From Gnomoniopsis sp. IMI 355080 (Eukaryota; Ascomycota; Sordariomycetes; Diaporthales; Gnomoniaceae), in the NCBI GenBank assembly GCA_027946555.1, contig JAPEVC010000062.1, positions 1 to 64,000 on the forward strand: 64,000 nucleotides of DNA, in the 5' to 3' direction. Positions 43,010 through 53,934 of this stretch are shown here, one piece after another. Each line of letters begins with the position of its first letter. The stretch's first letter is position 1. Below the pieces are notes generated by a model, which did not search any database, had not been told where the DNA came from, and worked only from the letters and a program-made list of their open reading frames with translations. A program made the position numbers and the translations under genes.

Positions 43010-45968
43010 TTACCGAGCGTCACAGCGCATGGATGATATCGTGCAAACTGCATTTCTTACCAACTGAGTGGCTGTGTTTGTGCTGATATCCTCCTGCAAC
43101 TGTCTTTTATGGAGCCTGTGGAGTCAAATTACAATGGATTAAATGCTTCGGGATCATCAACTCGACGCTACGACACATGGGTTGGGGCGACTACCCAAGA
43201 GCAAACATACGCTTCTCAGCGATCCACTCCACGCAGTTGACGGATGATGCAGTATGCCGCTTCTTCGAAATTTGTGGTGAATATATGGCAAGTAATCTCA
43301 CCTCAACCTGCCTTCCTCGTCGTCATCGCTGATGTCTCTTCTAGTCGCCTACGTGAGCATGCTGGGTGTGGGCGAGCAGAGATCGCGGATGTGTCAACTA
43401 GTCTAAGCCAGGTCCCCCACATTATGAGCTGTCTCTTGGAATTTGGTACACTGCGTGGACGGTTTAGCGGATCTGCCGAAGACATGTGGCCTATGCTCAA
43501 ACATCGGTCCACGCCATCAGTCCAAGTGGGATCATTTCCGTCTGTCGGCATAGTTGCCATCAATGCAGGCTAGAAGGCGAACATGATGCTTGAATATTCG
43601 CTTGTCTGAAGATGGATGGTGCGGCGGCCCGCGTAGATGGTTGCTGTCAAACAATCAGACGAGAGCGTCTCTAAAACTCGGATGAATTATACTCTGACTG
43701 TCACTTCGAAGAAATTTGGCGATACAGAATGGAACCCCTGTTTGAGGACAGCCAATCAGGCGATCCTCTGGGAAGACTTGACCTCGCCGTCACAAACGAT
43801 GAGGAGGCGCCTCAATCACAATTTCGACACTCGGATCGGAGTGACGCGCCCCCTCGAAACATCCACAAACATCTCAAGTCACCAATGACAGTCTGCTATT
43901 CATCGGCTTTCATCCTTGGCTACCTGAATCTGTACCTCACTCAGTCTCATCTCAACGGCACAGCGGCACATAACGAAAGAGAACTGCGCACCATGTTTCC
44001 CCAGACGAGACAGGACTACCTACCGGTAATGAAATCCTTGCGGCCGCCACCGAAGGTTTAAGTCATGGTTTGCGCCTGCAATCGAGGAAAGGTATCACAC
44101 GAACTGTGGGTTCTTGATAGTTGCTACAATCTTTGGCTTCAGGTCGTTTCAACAAACAAAATTGCCAAGACTGGATGCGATCACCGCTGATCTGCCCGGG
44201 ACGAAGTTCAATTTGCACATCATGGTGGCTTGGTCCACGATGAATGTTTCCTTGTCACAAATTCTCGGAACCCGGACAAGCGGTGGGCCGCGCGGTCGAC
44301 TAGTATGGGCAACATAGGGAATGAAGCATTATCACTTCTCCTGATACCATCATTCGCGAAATGCATGTCCTGTGAGGCTGTGAGGACTAGTGCTCGATAC
44401 CGACATGCTTGACAGAGAACGAGCTACATATGGCGCTGAAGGCGCATCCGTATATGGAGTAACTGCACGCGAGGCGTCTAAGAGTGCAACACTTTTTACT
44501 GACAATACCTACTGACCCTTCGTCGGAAGTCGGCAGCCGGTCAGCAACTGTGAGCAAGACAAATAGACTGCCAGACTGACAGATAGTCCAGTATGTACGT
44601 CACAGCCTGATGAAACCGTCTTCAGTCTCGAAGTTGTCACAGCTTCTGGCAGACCCTTGCACATCCGTGCGGCTCCAGCCCATGTGGGCGTGAGCGACAA
44701 GGCTGACCCCTGCTCATATATGATACCCTGCCACGGCTTCAACGTCGTCCGGTTCGCCTCCAGCCCAACCTCATCTGAATGCTCTGTCGAGGCTGATGAG
44801 ATGCCCCTAATTCGAAGATATTATATGCATATTCTGATCTAGGGCTTTGCATCATCCAAGTCACTCATCGTCCCAAATGCTCCGGCGCAACTCCGTCCAG
44901 TGTCGAGCCGAGTACGGTCGCGCGAAGCTCGAATGAGCTTCAGTCAAGCTGGACATCAGAGTATAATCCTAACTTAAAAGGCTCGTAAATTTGAGGCAGC
45001 CGCTTGATGTCAAGAACCCGTCGGGCTCTTATATTCAGCGATGCTCTGCAGCCGAGTGGATGCGAAGACCAGCCGGTGAACCAGGCGCCCTTGAACCCCA
45101 GACGCCTTTAGCGACCGGGAGGTGCAGTATTCCGGCACTTGTATCCACAAGAGATGCCACGAGGGAAATAACCTTGTGCGTTTAAGTCATTTAAGCTTGG
45201 ATAATGCTAATCTATGGCAGCATTATAGGTGGATACGTGATCGGTCTCCTGCCGTCCCCCCAGCATCGCCTTTGACAAAGGAGCATGGTGAGACGGTATT
45301 GGGATGTCGCCAAGCTTCAGAGAAGAGCGGTAGACTAGTAGCCAAACCCGATCCGGCGCTTCCTGGTCCATGGCATTCTTCCTAACGGGCGAGGCACACT
45401 GTTGTAGCATAGCCTACTCATGCTTGCTTTGGCGCTGCCTGCAATGCTTGAGAGTTCAGCGCCCCATTTCGCAGGTGTTTGCAATTCGTAACCCACCAAG
45501 GGTCCACCACCACCACCATTGTCACCGAAGTTTTCCTACATCGTTTCAAACTTCGTCTCTCTTGGTTTTCTATCCAAGCCTGACCCTTGTGCCAATTTGT
45601 GTCCCTTTCCCCTTGGCTCAATCCCTTTGGCCAGTGGCGGAACAGCACAGCCTACAAGGGTGCGTCGATCATACACCATGGGATCGTCCTACCACAGTAC
45701 ATCCGAGAAGATGTGCCCTGGTGTGCTGCATCTTCTTATAGTCATGCCCTCGCCGTTCTGGTCCACCCAGCAGCCTCTTGATTTCTTGTACTACACCACT
45801 CTCTAAATTCCATTCACGACGTTTCTTTTCTTCATCTCCATACCAAAGGCTAGTCCTTCTATTCGTACAGCGCCAGTCGCTTTAATTCAAATAATCACGT
45901 GGCTGAAGTTGACTTCGCCCATCCCTTCTCTACGAAAGCCAACACATCTTCCCAATCCCTAAATCAAA
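43010..45968. other. Longest intergenic region
   Basis: Nearly 3 kb with no convincing gene; ORFs up to 123 codons lack motifs or usable splice signals. There is no visible repeat family or transposon domain. The right end has a CAC/CCA-rich leader preceding the cupredoxin gene. Confidence 0.5.
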
Positions 45969-46764
45969 ATGCAATTCACAACAGCAGCTCTCGCCTTCTT
46001 GGCAAGCTTTGCCTCCGGTACGTTCAGCCGAACTCGAAATGGGAAATGGAGAAAATCTCTAGATGGAGAAGAGCAGGAGTTACAGCAGCCGGAAATAGAG
46101 GAAGAGATTTGACTAACACGCTTCCCAACAGCGCAAAAGGTACAGGTCGTTACGGTCAGCTCCGCAAATGGCTCGCTTACCTACTCGCCCGACAACATCA
46201 AGGCGGCTGCGGGCGACATGGTTCAGTTCCAGTTCGTTGCGGGCAACCACACCGTGACGCAGTCCACTTTCGACCAGCCTTGCAAGCCAATCAACAGCGT
46301 CATGTCCAACGTGACTGGTTTCCACTCCGGCTACATGCCCGTCGCTGCCTCCCAGTCGACCGGCATGATCCCCACCTACACCGTTCAGATCAACAACACT
46401 ACTCCTCTGTGGGTCTACTGCGCGCAGGCTCGCCACTGCGAGAGCGGTATGGTCATGGTCATCAACGAGAAGTGAGTACCAGAGTCCTTTCCGAAGTCAT
46501 TCAATTTCGACAACATGTGGATGCTGACATATCTAAAGCACTGCTGCCAACGCCTCTCGATCCCTCGCCGCTTTCAAGCAGCTTGCCTCTGTTCAGACAG
46601 CCTCCACGTCACCTGGCACAAGCACCACTGGAGGTACCTCAGGCACTGGCACCGGTACTGGCTCCACAACTACCGGTAGCGGTACCACTGCTGGCGGTTC
46701 TATGGTCAAGGTCGGCAGCTCGTTGGGTCTTGCTGGCGTTGCCGCTGCTCTCATGCTTCTGTAA
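45969..46764 (+). CDS. Secreted cupredoxin-domain protein, probably GPI-anchored
   Basis: Exons 45969-46017, 46132-46471 and 46539-46764 give 204 residues. A signal peptide (TTAALAFLASFASA) is followed by a plastocyanin-like domain. Type-1 copper ligands are visible: His56 in GNHTVT, then Cys113, His118 and Met123 in YCAQARHCESGM, the exact C-x4-H-x4-M spacing of blue copper proteins. A second cysteine pair (Cys67, Cys119) can form a disulfide. Residues ~150-180 are a Gly/Ser/Thr linker (SGTGTGTGSTTTGSGTTAGG), and a C-terminal hydrophobic stretch (LGLAGVAAALMLL) without basic tail fits GPI attachment. Such fungal extracellular serine-rich or phytocyanin-like proteins are surface proteins whose copper function is usually unproven. 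Confidence 0.9.
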
Positions 46765-47199
46765 ATCTGTGCATGGAGCGTCGCACTTGGTTAATAGAGC
46801 CTGTGGCTTGGTCTTACGAGGTTATGGTTTGGACCGGCGGAGTTTTCTGGGGTGGGAATATACTACCAACTATGAGCCCTTTTATTCTACGGTCTGTTGT
46901 AAGACGATTTGATATCATGTGAGCGTATGAAGCTTACGCCAAGAAAGGGGAAAATGTGTTGACACATTAGCATGACTAAAACTTTTTTTGCAAATTCCTT
47001 ATATATATACAAATTATATCGTGTGGAGTCTTCTAGGCAAGTCCTTTGTATACACAATCTCGGGCCACCCGAACCTGAACATCGAACCTCGTGGCATTTG
47101 AAGTGCTGGAAGTCTTGGAGCGTTTCTGTGCTTGATTGCCAGTGTCCCTTCAGTCTCCAAAGTGGAAATTATGTTGCATAGTCTCACGTTATGCGACGA
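46765..47199. other. Intergenic, convergent 3' ends
   Basis: 435 bp between the cupredoxin and fucosidase genes; AT-rich terminator-like sequence, no gene. Confidence 0.5.
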
Positions 47200-48837
47200 C
47201 TAGCTTGAGCTGGACGACGAGTTCCCACACAAATACACCTCCACTGAACGCCAAATAGGTGTGTCTACAAACTTGGTCGCGTTGACCAATACATCAGTGA
47301 CAGTCATTGATGTATTGAAGAGGTCGATCCTTTTATGTCCAACACTGCTTCCGCTCGACACTAGTGTCCACGGCACATCCAATGTCCCATTCATCTCCTG
47401 AGCATCGACGATCCTCGCATAGACTTCATAAGAGCGAATCACTTGCCCGTTGGTTTGGTCTTCCATCAGGACGATGCGATCGATTGGTGTTGGAAAATCG
47501 AATGTTAAAGAGACCCCAGTCGGTGTAGAGAGGTTGCTTGCTGGGAGAGACTTTCCATAGCAGGATTCAATAAAGTCCCCGAGCTCCTTGTATCGAGCAG
47601 CGTGGCGCGCTGGAATCAAACCGCTTCGGTCGGGAGCAAGGTCAAGTTCCAACTGACAGTTGCGGCCGACTGTCTGGTGATACACGTCTATCATCTCATC
47701 CAAAGATCTGAGAGGCTGGTCTTCTCCCCAGAACCATCGGTCATCAGTCTGAAGGGTCGTATCACATTCTGCAGGAGCAAAGTAGGGACTTGTGGGGTCG
47801 CCGCCATCGTTGCTGACTCCAGTTGACCAAATCTCTTCATTTGGTAGGCCAGCTGATTTGATTGTCAGTTGTGCAAGTTCAAATACGATGATGACAGACT
47901 GTACCCACTCTCTGTGCCAATCCACCGGATGGCATTTGATGAGATGCACGTGCCGTTCGTATCACAAGAATTGAATATACACGCCTGGGGTTGGTATTCC
48001 TGCAGGAGGGCCTCGATCTTTTCCCTCTGAGAGGCGCTATAGCCGCCGTCGAACCAGAGCTGAAGGGGAAAGTCCAAAGTCAGTTAGATAAGACTAATAT
48101 TAAATCTAGGAGCAGCCTTGGGAGAACTCGGGACTGACCTCGGTAAGTTGGCCGTATTTTGTCCACAACTCTGTCAATTGAGCAATGACGATCTCATCGT
48201 ACGTCTCATTCGAGATCCTTATCTCCCCAGCAGACCAAGTCGCGTTGACCAAAGAATTTTGCACGTTCAGGAAATTGTTGACTACGGTGCTGTAATAGAA
48301 TCCGTGACCAACACCGTACTTTGTAGCTGAATCCGAGAACATCTGCACCACGTCCGTTCCAGTCACAGGGGAGTATGCAACACTGTAATTGTACGGACTC
48401 GTCGTGTTATCGCGCGTCTCGAAAGTAACAGCGCTTGGCCATGTTGTGAATCCGCAGTTGTGTTTGGCCACCAGCGTCGCATATTTCGCACCAGAAGCCG
48501 TGATGCTCTGCATCCACTGATCGGTGTTGAGCAAGGTCGGGTCAAAGAGGTCAGGGTCAGGAACAAGTCCCGGCACGCCGTTGCAGCCATCGATACTGAT
48601 ATACGTTGCAACATTAAAGTGTATGAGCATACCCATCTCTTTATCCTGAAAATCGAGTTGATCTTGCGTCGGTAGAGCAATTATTGACCCGTCGATGGGT
48701 GATATGCGGTAGTTGGGATAAGTTGCATTTGAGTCTTGACGGCGAGTGTTTGGTGAAGGGCTATTGGCGCTCACCAGAGACGCTACCGCCAAGTAGCATA
48801 CTCCGAGGAGTTTCCCAGCATACATGTTTCGCAACAT
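47200..48837 (-). CDS. Secreted alpha-L-fucosidase (GH29)
   Basis: Exons 48837-48139, 48059-47909 and 47852-47200 give 500 residues. A signal peptide (LGVCYLAVASLVSA) is followed by the GH29 barrel: FQDKEMGMLIHFNVATYISI, ASGAKYATLVAKHNCGFTTW, GVGHGFYYSTVVNNF, then the nucleophile motif LWFDGG with Asp237. Downstream are WIGTE, NEEIWSTGVSNDGGDPTSPY, WFWGEDQPLRSLDEMIDVYH and LELDLAPDRSGLIP, typical of plant/fungal-type GH29 enzymes that remove alpha-linked L-fucose. The C-terminal ~200 residues form a beta-rich domain ending in a Ser tail. The exon 2 donor GTGGGT is chosen because it alone keeps the frame. Secretion suggests a role in glycan turnover or carbon scavenging. Confidence 0.9.
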
Positions 48838-49514
48838 ACCGAATGCGAACGCAAGGATACTTGCTGAAAATCAAACGAGTGAATAGACTAGCTAAGATGA
48901 TGGAATTCTACTCATGATGACAAGTAATTTGATATAAATAATACACAAGAAGCGCGGGGCAACCAACAAAGGCATGTTGCATCCCAAGGTTGCAATCATA
49001 CTTACGAACCCAACACTACGACGAATTGGGGTCGATGTTGAGTGGGTCAAGGTAATAAGATTCGTGGAATGACCCATCTCCACGTTCCTTTCCTTTCTAT
49101 GCCCTGACCAACACGTAGACCTAGCAATGGCAGCGGGGAATATGATGTTGAACCGGTTAAAAGTCCGATAGAGGGAAGACTCAAGGAGCCGAATCAGCCG
49201 GCTCGGGGCGGTCAAGTCACGGAGATAAGAAGCTACGTAGTATTTTTTTATCGATGGGTTCGAGTATAAAGGTTATATATGTCCGAGAATTCTAGAAATG
49301 CAAAGTTGCCATCGGCACAATTGTTCTGAGCTTCGGAAACAAACAAACAAACAAAAAAAAAAAAAAAAAAAGGCTCACTGAAGTCCGTAGGGATTCTGAT
49401 TTAGAGAAGCATATTGATAACGGCAAAGCTTCCGGCTAATGACTACCAAGGTTCGCAGGTAAACACCCAAACAGACACCTCCACCCCTTCAAAATTAGTA
49501 ACAACTAGCCAGTC
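48838..49514. other. Intergenic, fucosidase promoter and AAAC/A tract
   Basis: 677 bp in tandem orientation. It contains an (AAAC)n tract and a 19-A run, listed separately, and should hold the fucosidase promoter. Confidence 0.5.
49337..49371. repeat. (AAAC)4 tract plus 19-A homopolymer
   Basis: Tandem AAAC units at 49337-49352 run into a 19-A homopolymer. It could be a retroposed poly-A end or a simple sequence; no element body is recognisable beside it. Confidence 0.8.
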
Positions 49515-50020
49515 TCAATCCAAAGGTGTGCTCCTTCTACCAAACCTCCTGGCGGCGTGGTAATAAACCTCTGCTACACCCAGACACAGGATCCGACGCA
49601 CTCGTACGTATTGTTCACAAAGAACGTGCATGCTATGTAATCCAGGTCAATTACAAGAGCAGGTACATAGTAATGCAATCTGAATAAGGCTCACTCATTC
49701 CTGAAGTTTCTGTCTATCACCGCCTTGGTTTGGAAGTTGAATCTCCCCTGCTGCTTATAGTTGCGGTAGCCAAAATCATGGCGTTGACAAGCAGGCTCGA
49801 ATGGAAACTTCAAGGGGTTGTCGGGAGCATAGCTGCAACCATTCGAGTCCCATATCACCGTGGGTGGATCTTGGGATACGCGACGCAAGATGAATTGCGG
49901 GAGGGTGAGCTCAAAGAGGTATTCGTCCACGATGGCCTCGGGGTCAGGCTCTAACACCATGGTGATTCGAAGTGCAGAGGATGCCATTGTCAAGAGAGAC
50001 AATGCCCATAGGAAGTGCAT
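49515..50020 (-). CDS. Secreted phospholipase A2, fungal/prokaryotic-type
   Basis: Exon 1 (50020-49695) begins at the ATG at 50020; the frame extends upstream only to a GTG. Exon 2 (49632-49515) follows a ~62-nt intron with TTGAC branch site. The 147-residue product has a signal peptide (FLWALSLLTMASSA), then NGCSY, FEPACQRHDFGYRNYK with the catalytic His81-Asp82 pair, KAVIDRNFRND, and a C-terminal LCLGVAEVYY segment. Four cysteines at the usual places give two disulfides. The family hydrolyses the sn-2 ester of phospholipids with Ca2+ support from the NGCS loop. Without the second exon the protein would lack half its core, so the splice is well supported. Confidence 0.88.
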
Positions 50021-50467
50021 TGTGAGAAAAAGGAACACGGCTTTAAATTGGGTCGGGTTGTAGTGATCTGGGGTGTGAAGGTGGTGTTGGTTCGGATATT
50101 CATGTTCTTGTGAAGACTTCTTGACGTTGGGCCATATTGCTGATGAGCGCTACAGTCTACATGCCACAGTACCTAATTAAGCTCCTCATCGATCTTGCTC
50201 AAGACGTGCCTTCCGAAAGACATATATCCAATTCAAATTTCAGCCTTGTAAGCAAGGGAAGTGGCGGTTGTGTGATCTGCCTTCCAGTGCTGCTCAAGAA
50301 AGGGCTGCGAGCCTCTTGACATGTATGATGTCTCGTTCACGTAAAAGCGATATGGCAACAGTTGTCTAAATTATGTAACCATCATTTACAACAGAGATAG
50401 AACAAGCATTTTACGTTTGAACACTATCAGCCTCTGATCAGTATATGAAATCGGCAAGCAGTCTACC

Positions 50468-50477
50468 TACCTAGGTA
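50468..50477. repeat. TACCTAGGTA palindrome, copy 5
   Basis: Exact palindrome in the phospholipase/esterase intergenic region. Confidence 0.85.
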
Positions 50478-50787
50478 CTACCAGTTTACGTATCTAGGTT
50501 GACAGGATTCTAGCTTCCGTAAAAAATACTTGAAGAGATAGTCAGTATAATACGGCTGAAGCCTCACATTCGAATAATCTTCGTGTCATTACCATGATTA
50601 GCAAAAAGGAAAAAGGATTTATTCGCGCGAAAAGGAAAACCAGTACCCAATTAGGCTTAACTATGTTGTACTAGGGTCCTCCTACAATGCAATACGTCTT
50701 ACCTTGTGTAACTAAATATGCCAGCAGTGGCAGCAATATCTTCAGTTACTGCAGACTGTCCTCGAGCCTCGATTCCGTGAAGATTCC

Positions 50788-50797
50788 TACCTAGGTA
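50788..50797. repeat. TACCTAGGTA palindrome, copy 6
   Basis: Exact palindrome extended to TACCTAGGTAGGTA. Confidence 0.85.
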
Positions 50798-51104
50798 GGT
50801 AAAGACGCGGCCACACCGCAGCTGATGCCTAGAGCTGAGAGCCGCGCAAGTACGTGATGGGTCTACATGCTCCATGTCAAGAATGCCTGTTCCTTGACCT
50901 GGAAACATGTCCGACTTGTGGAATTGTCTCCACTCTTTCAACTCCGCCTAGTACATACCTAGTCAATTGGAGATACTTTACGCAGTACGTACTATATAAG
51001 ATCACTAGGCCTGGCGCTTTCCATCATCCCTCACATACACAGTCGAGCCCGAAAAGTACCTAAGTACTTAGCTATTCATCAACATCCAATTGCCACGAGT
51101 CACT

Positions 51105-52226
51105 ATGTCAACTTCCTCTGCTCCAGGCCGCCTCGGTGATCCCACCACGTCGCTCGCCACGGACCCTCGTCTCCACCCCAAACTCCTAGTCACTTTGCAG
51201 AACTATGGACTAGACCAAAATCAGCCCGCAACAGAGCTCACCCCTGAGTCTCCCTTTGACGCCATACGCGAGTTACTGGCCAAAGACGACGAAGAGGGTA
51301 GAGCGTTCTACAATCTGGTGGTCTTCCCGGAGGAGGAGGAGACGACGACTTCTGCAATCAAAATTACCGCCATCGACAAGCTCATTCCCAGGCCCGACAG
51401 CACCGAGCTGCGTCTGACAATCCGAAGACAACAGGGCACGGACGCCACCGACCCTAAGTATGTGAAAGTCCCCGCTATTGTGCACATCCACGGCGGCGGC
51501 ATGGTGGTTGGAAGTACAGACAACCCTCCCAATAACAAATGGGCAGAAGCCCTGGTGAGGACGGGCATGGTCGTCATCACCGTCCACTTCCGCAATGCCT
51601 ACGACAAAGACGGCGACAATCCGTTTCCTGCCGGCCTCAACGATTGCGCGACCGCCGCGCGATGGGTCCACGAGCATAGGGCGGAGCTTGGCATCAGTAA
51701 AGTACTTCTGCAAGGCGAGAGTGGCGGCGGCAACCTCAGTTTGGCCACGGCCCTCAAGGCCAACAAGGAGGGCTGGATCCAGGCCATTGACGGCGTCGCG
51801 GCCTACATCCCCTTCATCGGCGGGCCAGCCTACGGCATGCCGACCGAGTGGAAACGCCGCGAATTGCCCAGTCTTGTCGAGAATGATGGCTATTTCATCA
51901 ATGTGGCTACGTGTGCCTTGTACACCAAGATGTACGATCCGGACGACAAACACCACCGGAATCCGCTTGCGTTTCCTTACTGGGCACAAGAAGAGGACCT
52001 TCGGGGCTTGCCTCCGCATCTGATCGTCACGAGTGAGCTTGATCCTTTCCGGGACGAAGGCAATGCCTACTATAGGAAGCTGGTGAGGGCAGGCGTCACG
52101 GCGGTTGGGAAAACCACGTTGGGCGTGATCCATGGTACTGAACTCGCTTGGGGCGCAATATCAGGTGCGCCAGAATTTCGGGAAAACAGTATTTGGGAGA
52201 TTAAGAAGTTTGCGGAATCAACTTGA
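51105..52226 (+). CDS. Alpha/beta hydrolase, HSL-type esterase/lipase
   Basis: Single exon, 373 residues from the ATG at 51105 (a TTG five codons upstream is in frame). The fold-3 HSL family signature HIHGGG is at 127-132 (oxyanion hole), the nucleophile Ser206 in QGESGGG, the acid Asp313 in SELDPFRDEG, and the base His343 in VIHGTE, so the triad is complete. No signal peptide is present, so it is likely cytosolic. Such enzymes hydrolyse short-chain esters or carbamates and are common detoxification or secondary-metabolism tailoring enzymes; the substrate is not predictable. An AATAAA lies about 45 bp after the stop. Confidence 0.92.
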   Translation: MSTSSAPGRLGDPTTSLATDPRLHPKLLVTLQNYGLDQNQPATELTPESPFDAIRELLAKDDEEGRAFYNLVVFPEEEETTTSAIKITAIDKLIPRPDSTELRLTIRRQQGTDATDPKYVKVPAIVHIHGGGMVVGSTDNPPNNKWAEALVRTGMVVITVHFRNAYDKDGDNPFPAGLNDCATAARWVHEHRAELGISKVLLQGESGGGNLSLATALKANKEGWIQAIDGVAAYIPFIGGPAYGMPTEWKRRELPSLVENDGYFINVATCALYTKMYDPDDKHHRNPLAFPYWAQEEDLRGLPPHLIVTSELDPFRDEGNAYYRKLVRAGVTAVGKTTLGVIHGTELAWGAISGAPEFRENSIWEIKKFAEST

Positions 52227-52581
52227 AGTAGCTTGATTGGTCGTGCTCCCTTTTTCTGTCAAGAATGAACAATAAAAAATGGCTTTCGCCTCAAGAGCGT
52301 TGTCGATTCCTATGATATCCGCTATGGTCATTCTTCACCTCCATTCTCCAATTCGGTTATTGAGGAAGTCTGGAAGGAAGGAAGGATTTTGCCAGGGCCT
52401 TCAAGTTTGAGAGAATCTAGCTTCAATCCTGGTGATCTTGATGGTAAAATTGACATTACAAAATATGAAAAGGGGGGTTAAACCTAATTCCCGCCTCCCA
52501 AAGCTCCCGGAAAGCAATCAAAACCACCAACGCCGCCCATGATGCTGGTATAATCCCATATATACAGATGATCTATCTTCA
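52227..52581. terminator. Convergent 3' flank with AATAAA
   Basis: 355 bp between convergent genes. AATAAA at 52271-52276, 45 bp after the esterase stop, is a likely polyadenylation signal. Confidence 0.5.
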
Positions 52582-53934
52582 TTAATGTGTCTCAGCAAGG
52601 GTAAGCACATACGGCAAATCGCCTGCATCTGCTCCCTCACTTAGTCTGATCACCGAACCGCTATATCCCGTCGACCCAAGACTGACATTCGAGCTCGAGC
52701 CCGAAATTCCCGCTCCTACGTCGTACGTCGGCCTCGATTGCGCAAAGCTGTTGACGCTTGACGTCGGGCTGGGCGTCACCGCTACGCGTCTGCTCTTGGG
52801 TGACGTTGGCGCCGTACGGTACGTCCCCGCCCACGTGCCTTGCGAGGAATGGCGGACTTGGGGCACAGGCCTGCGAATCTGCGAGGAGGTGTTGCTGCTG
52901 GAACTTGTGGCGTTGCTGCGCTGCCGATGGATCGAGCCGCCGCGCGTTGTGCTGGGGCTGCTTTCCCGTGGCGCATCGTCGTCAATGTCATCGCTTCCCG
53001 TGGACATGGAGGAGCCATCGTCTGCGCCGGCGAGGAGCTCTGGATCGAGGGGTTGCATTGTGCGCAGGATCTCCGCGAAGAGATGCATAAGCTCGCGAAA
53101 ACGTGCGTTGGAAAGAGGGCGTGTCGAATAACGCGCATATTCATATGAGGCCAAAAAGTCTGCTGTTGTCCGTGAGGCCGCCAGGATGTGCAGCTGGGCC
53201 AAGTGCGCAAGATACTGTCGTAAACCCATATTTTCTTGCCTCTCCAGCAACGCAATCGCGTCCGGGTACAGAATAGGCTGTCCAAGCTCAGATTCGAGTG
53301 GTGGAGGAACCAGCGTCAAAGCCTTTGCTTCAATCAAGTTTGGCAGTTCTTGTAGGACCGTGCTGTACTGCAAATTGGGCAAGTCCGGCGAGTTTGGCGA
53401 CGCCCATCCGTTGTGCTCAATCTCTCCCCATACGGCGCTGTGTGGTGGTAGTGTAATGCCCATCTTCTCCTGCGGCGTCGTTGCTTTTTTCAAAGGGAAT
53501 ATGCCTAATGTCTTGTTCCTTGCTTTCTTAGTCTCCCCGTCCCCTTCACCTTCCGTGTTCGCAGTGGGAGGCCTCGCGGGGAGCACCCTTGGCCGACTCT
53601 CAAATGCAATTGCCGCGCTCCTGCTCAGGCCATATGCGATGACTTTGCGTACGCTGTTACGCACATCGCCCTGCTCGATCGGTATATACGGCTTCGGAAT
53701 GCTTGCGAGTGCCGAGCGCATGACGTACAGCCGGAAGAAGTAGATGCAGACGACGGCGGCGAGGGTCACTGACAGGCAGATGATAAGAGTGAGGATGTGA
53801 AGGCGCTGTTCGTTGATTATGGATTGGCGAATGGCGTCGGCGGGGGTGACGCAGAGGAGAAGGAGCAGGATGAGCGAGAGGAAGTAGTAGAGCGAGTGGT
53901 AGGTGATGCGCCAGAGGAGATGAAGGCGCGACAT
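52582..53934 (-). CDS. Dlt1-type (defect at low temperature) membrane protein
   Basis: Single exon, 450 residues from the ATG at 53934; the frame is open upstream but the extension does not look like the family. Two N-terminal membrane helices (YYFLSLILLLLLCVTPADA and HILTLIICLSVTLAAVVCIY) are followed by the conserved RSALASIPKPYIPIEQGDV and VRKVIAYGLSRSAAIAFESR. A further conserved cytosolic block includes LPPHSAVWGEIEHNGWASPN and FADFLASYEYAR-like sequence (TTADFLASYEYARYSTRPLS). The C-terminal ~130 residues are Ser/Thr-rich and disordered. Yeast DLT1 is known mainly by its low-temperature phenotype; its molecular function is not established. Confidence 0.87.
   Translation of the reverse strand: MSRLHLLWRITYHSLYYFLSLILLLLLCVTPADAIRQSIINEQRLHILTLIICLSVTLAAVVCIYFFRLYVMRSALASIPKPYIPIEQGDVRNSVRKVIAYGLSRSAAIAFESRPRVLPARPPTANTEGEGDGETKKARNKTLGIFPLKKATTPQEKMGITLPPHSAVWGEIEHNGWASPNSPDLPNLQYSTVLQELPNLIEAKALTLVPPPLESELGQPILYPDAIALLERQENMGLRQYLAHLAQLHILAASRTTADFLASYEYARYSTRPLSNARFRELMHLFAEILRTMQPLDPELLAGADDGSSMSTGSDDIDDDAPRESSPSTTRGGSIHRQRSNATSSSSNTSSQIRRPVPQVRHSSQGTWAGTYRTAPTSPKSRRVAVTPSPTSSVNSFAQSRPTYDVGAGISGSSSNVSLGSTGYSGSVIRLSEGADAGDLPYVLTLAETH

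Larger units (their letters stand above)
50021..51104. other. Intergenic, divergent promoters with palindromes
   Basis: About 1.08 kb between two divergently transcribed genes. It has two exact TACCTAGGTA copies (50468, 50788) and near copies (TACCTAAGTA at 51057, 38 bp before the esterase ATG at 51105). Confidence 0.55.

Noticed and set aside
43729..44061. 110-codon ORF in the gene desert
   Set aside because: No motif, no upstream promoter-like element, composition not clearly coding.
49337..49371. AAAC/poly-A tract as retroposon tail
   Set aside because: No body, target-site duplication or coding remnant nearby; treated as simple sequence.
51273..52133. 286-codon minus-strand ORF opposite the esterase
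   Set aside because: Antisense shadow; the esterase frame has an intact catalytic triad.
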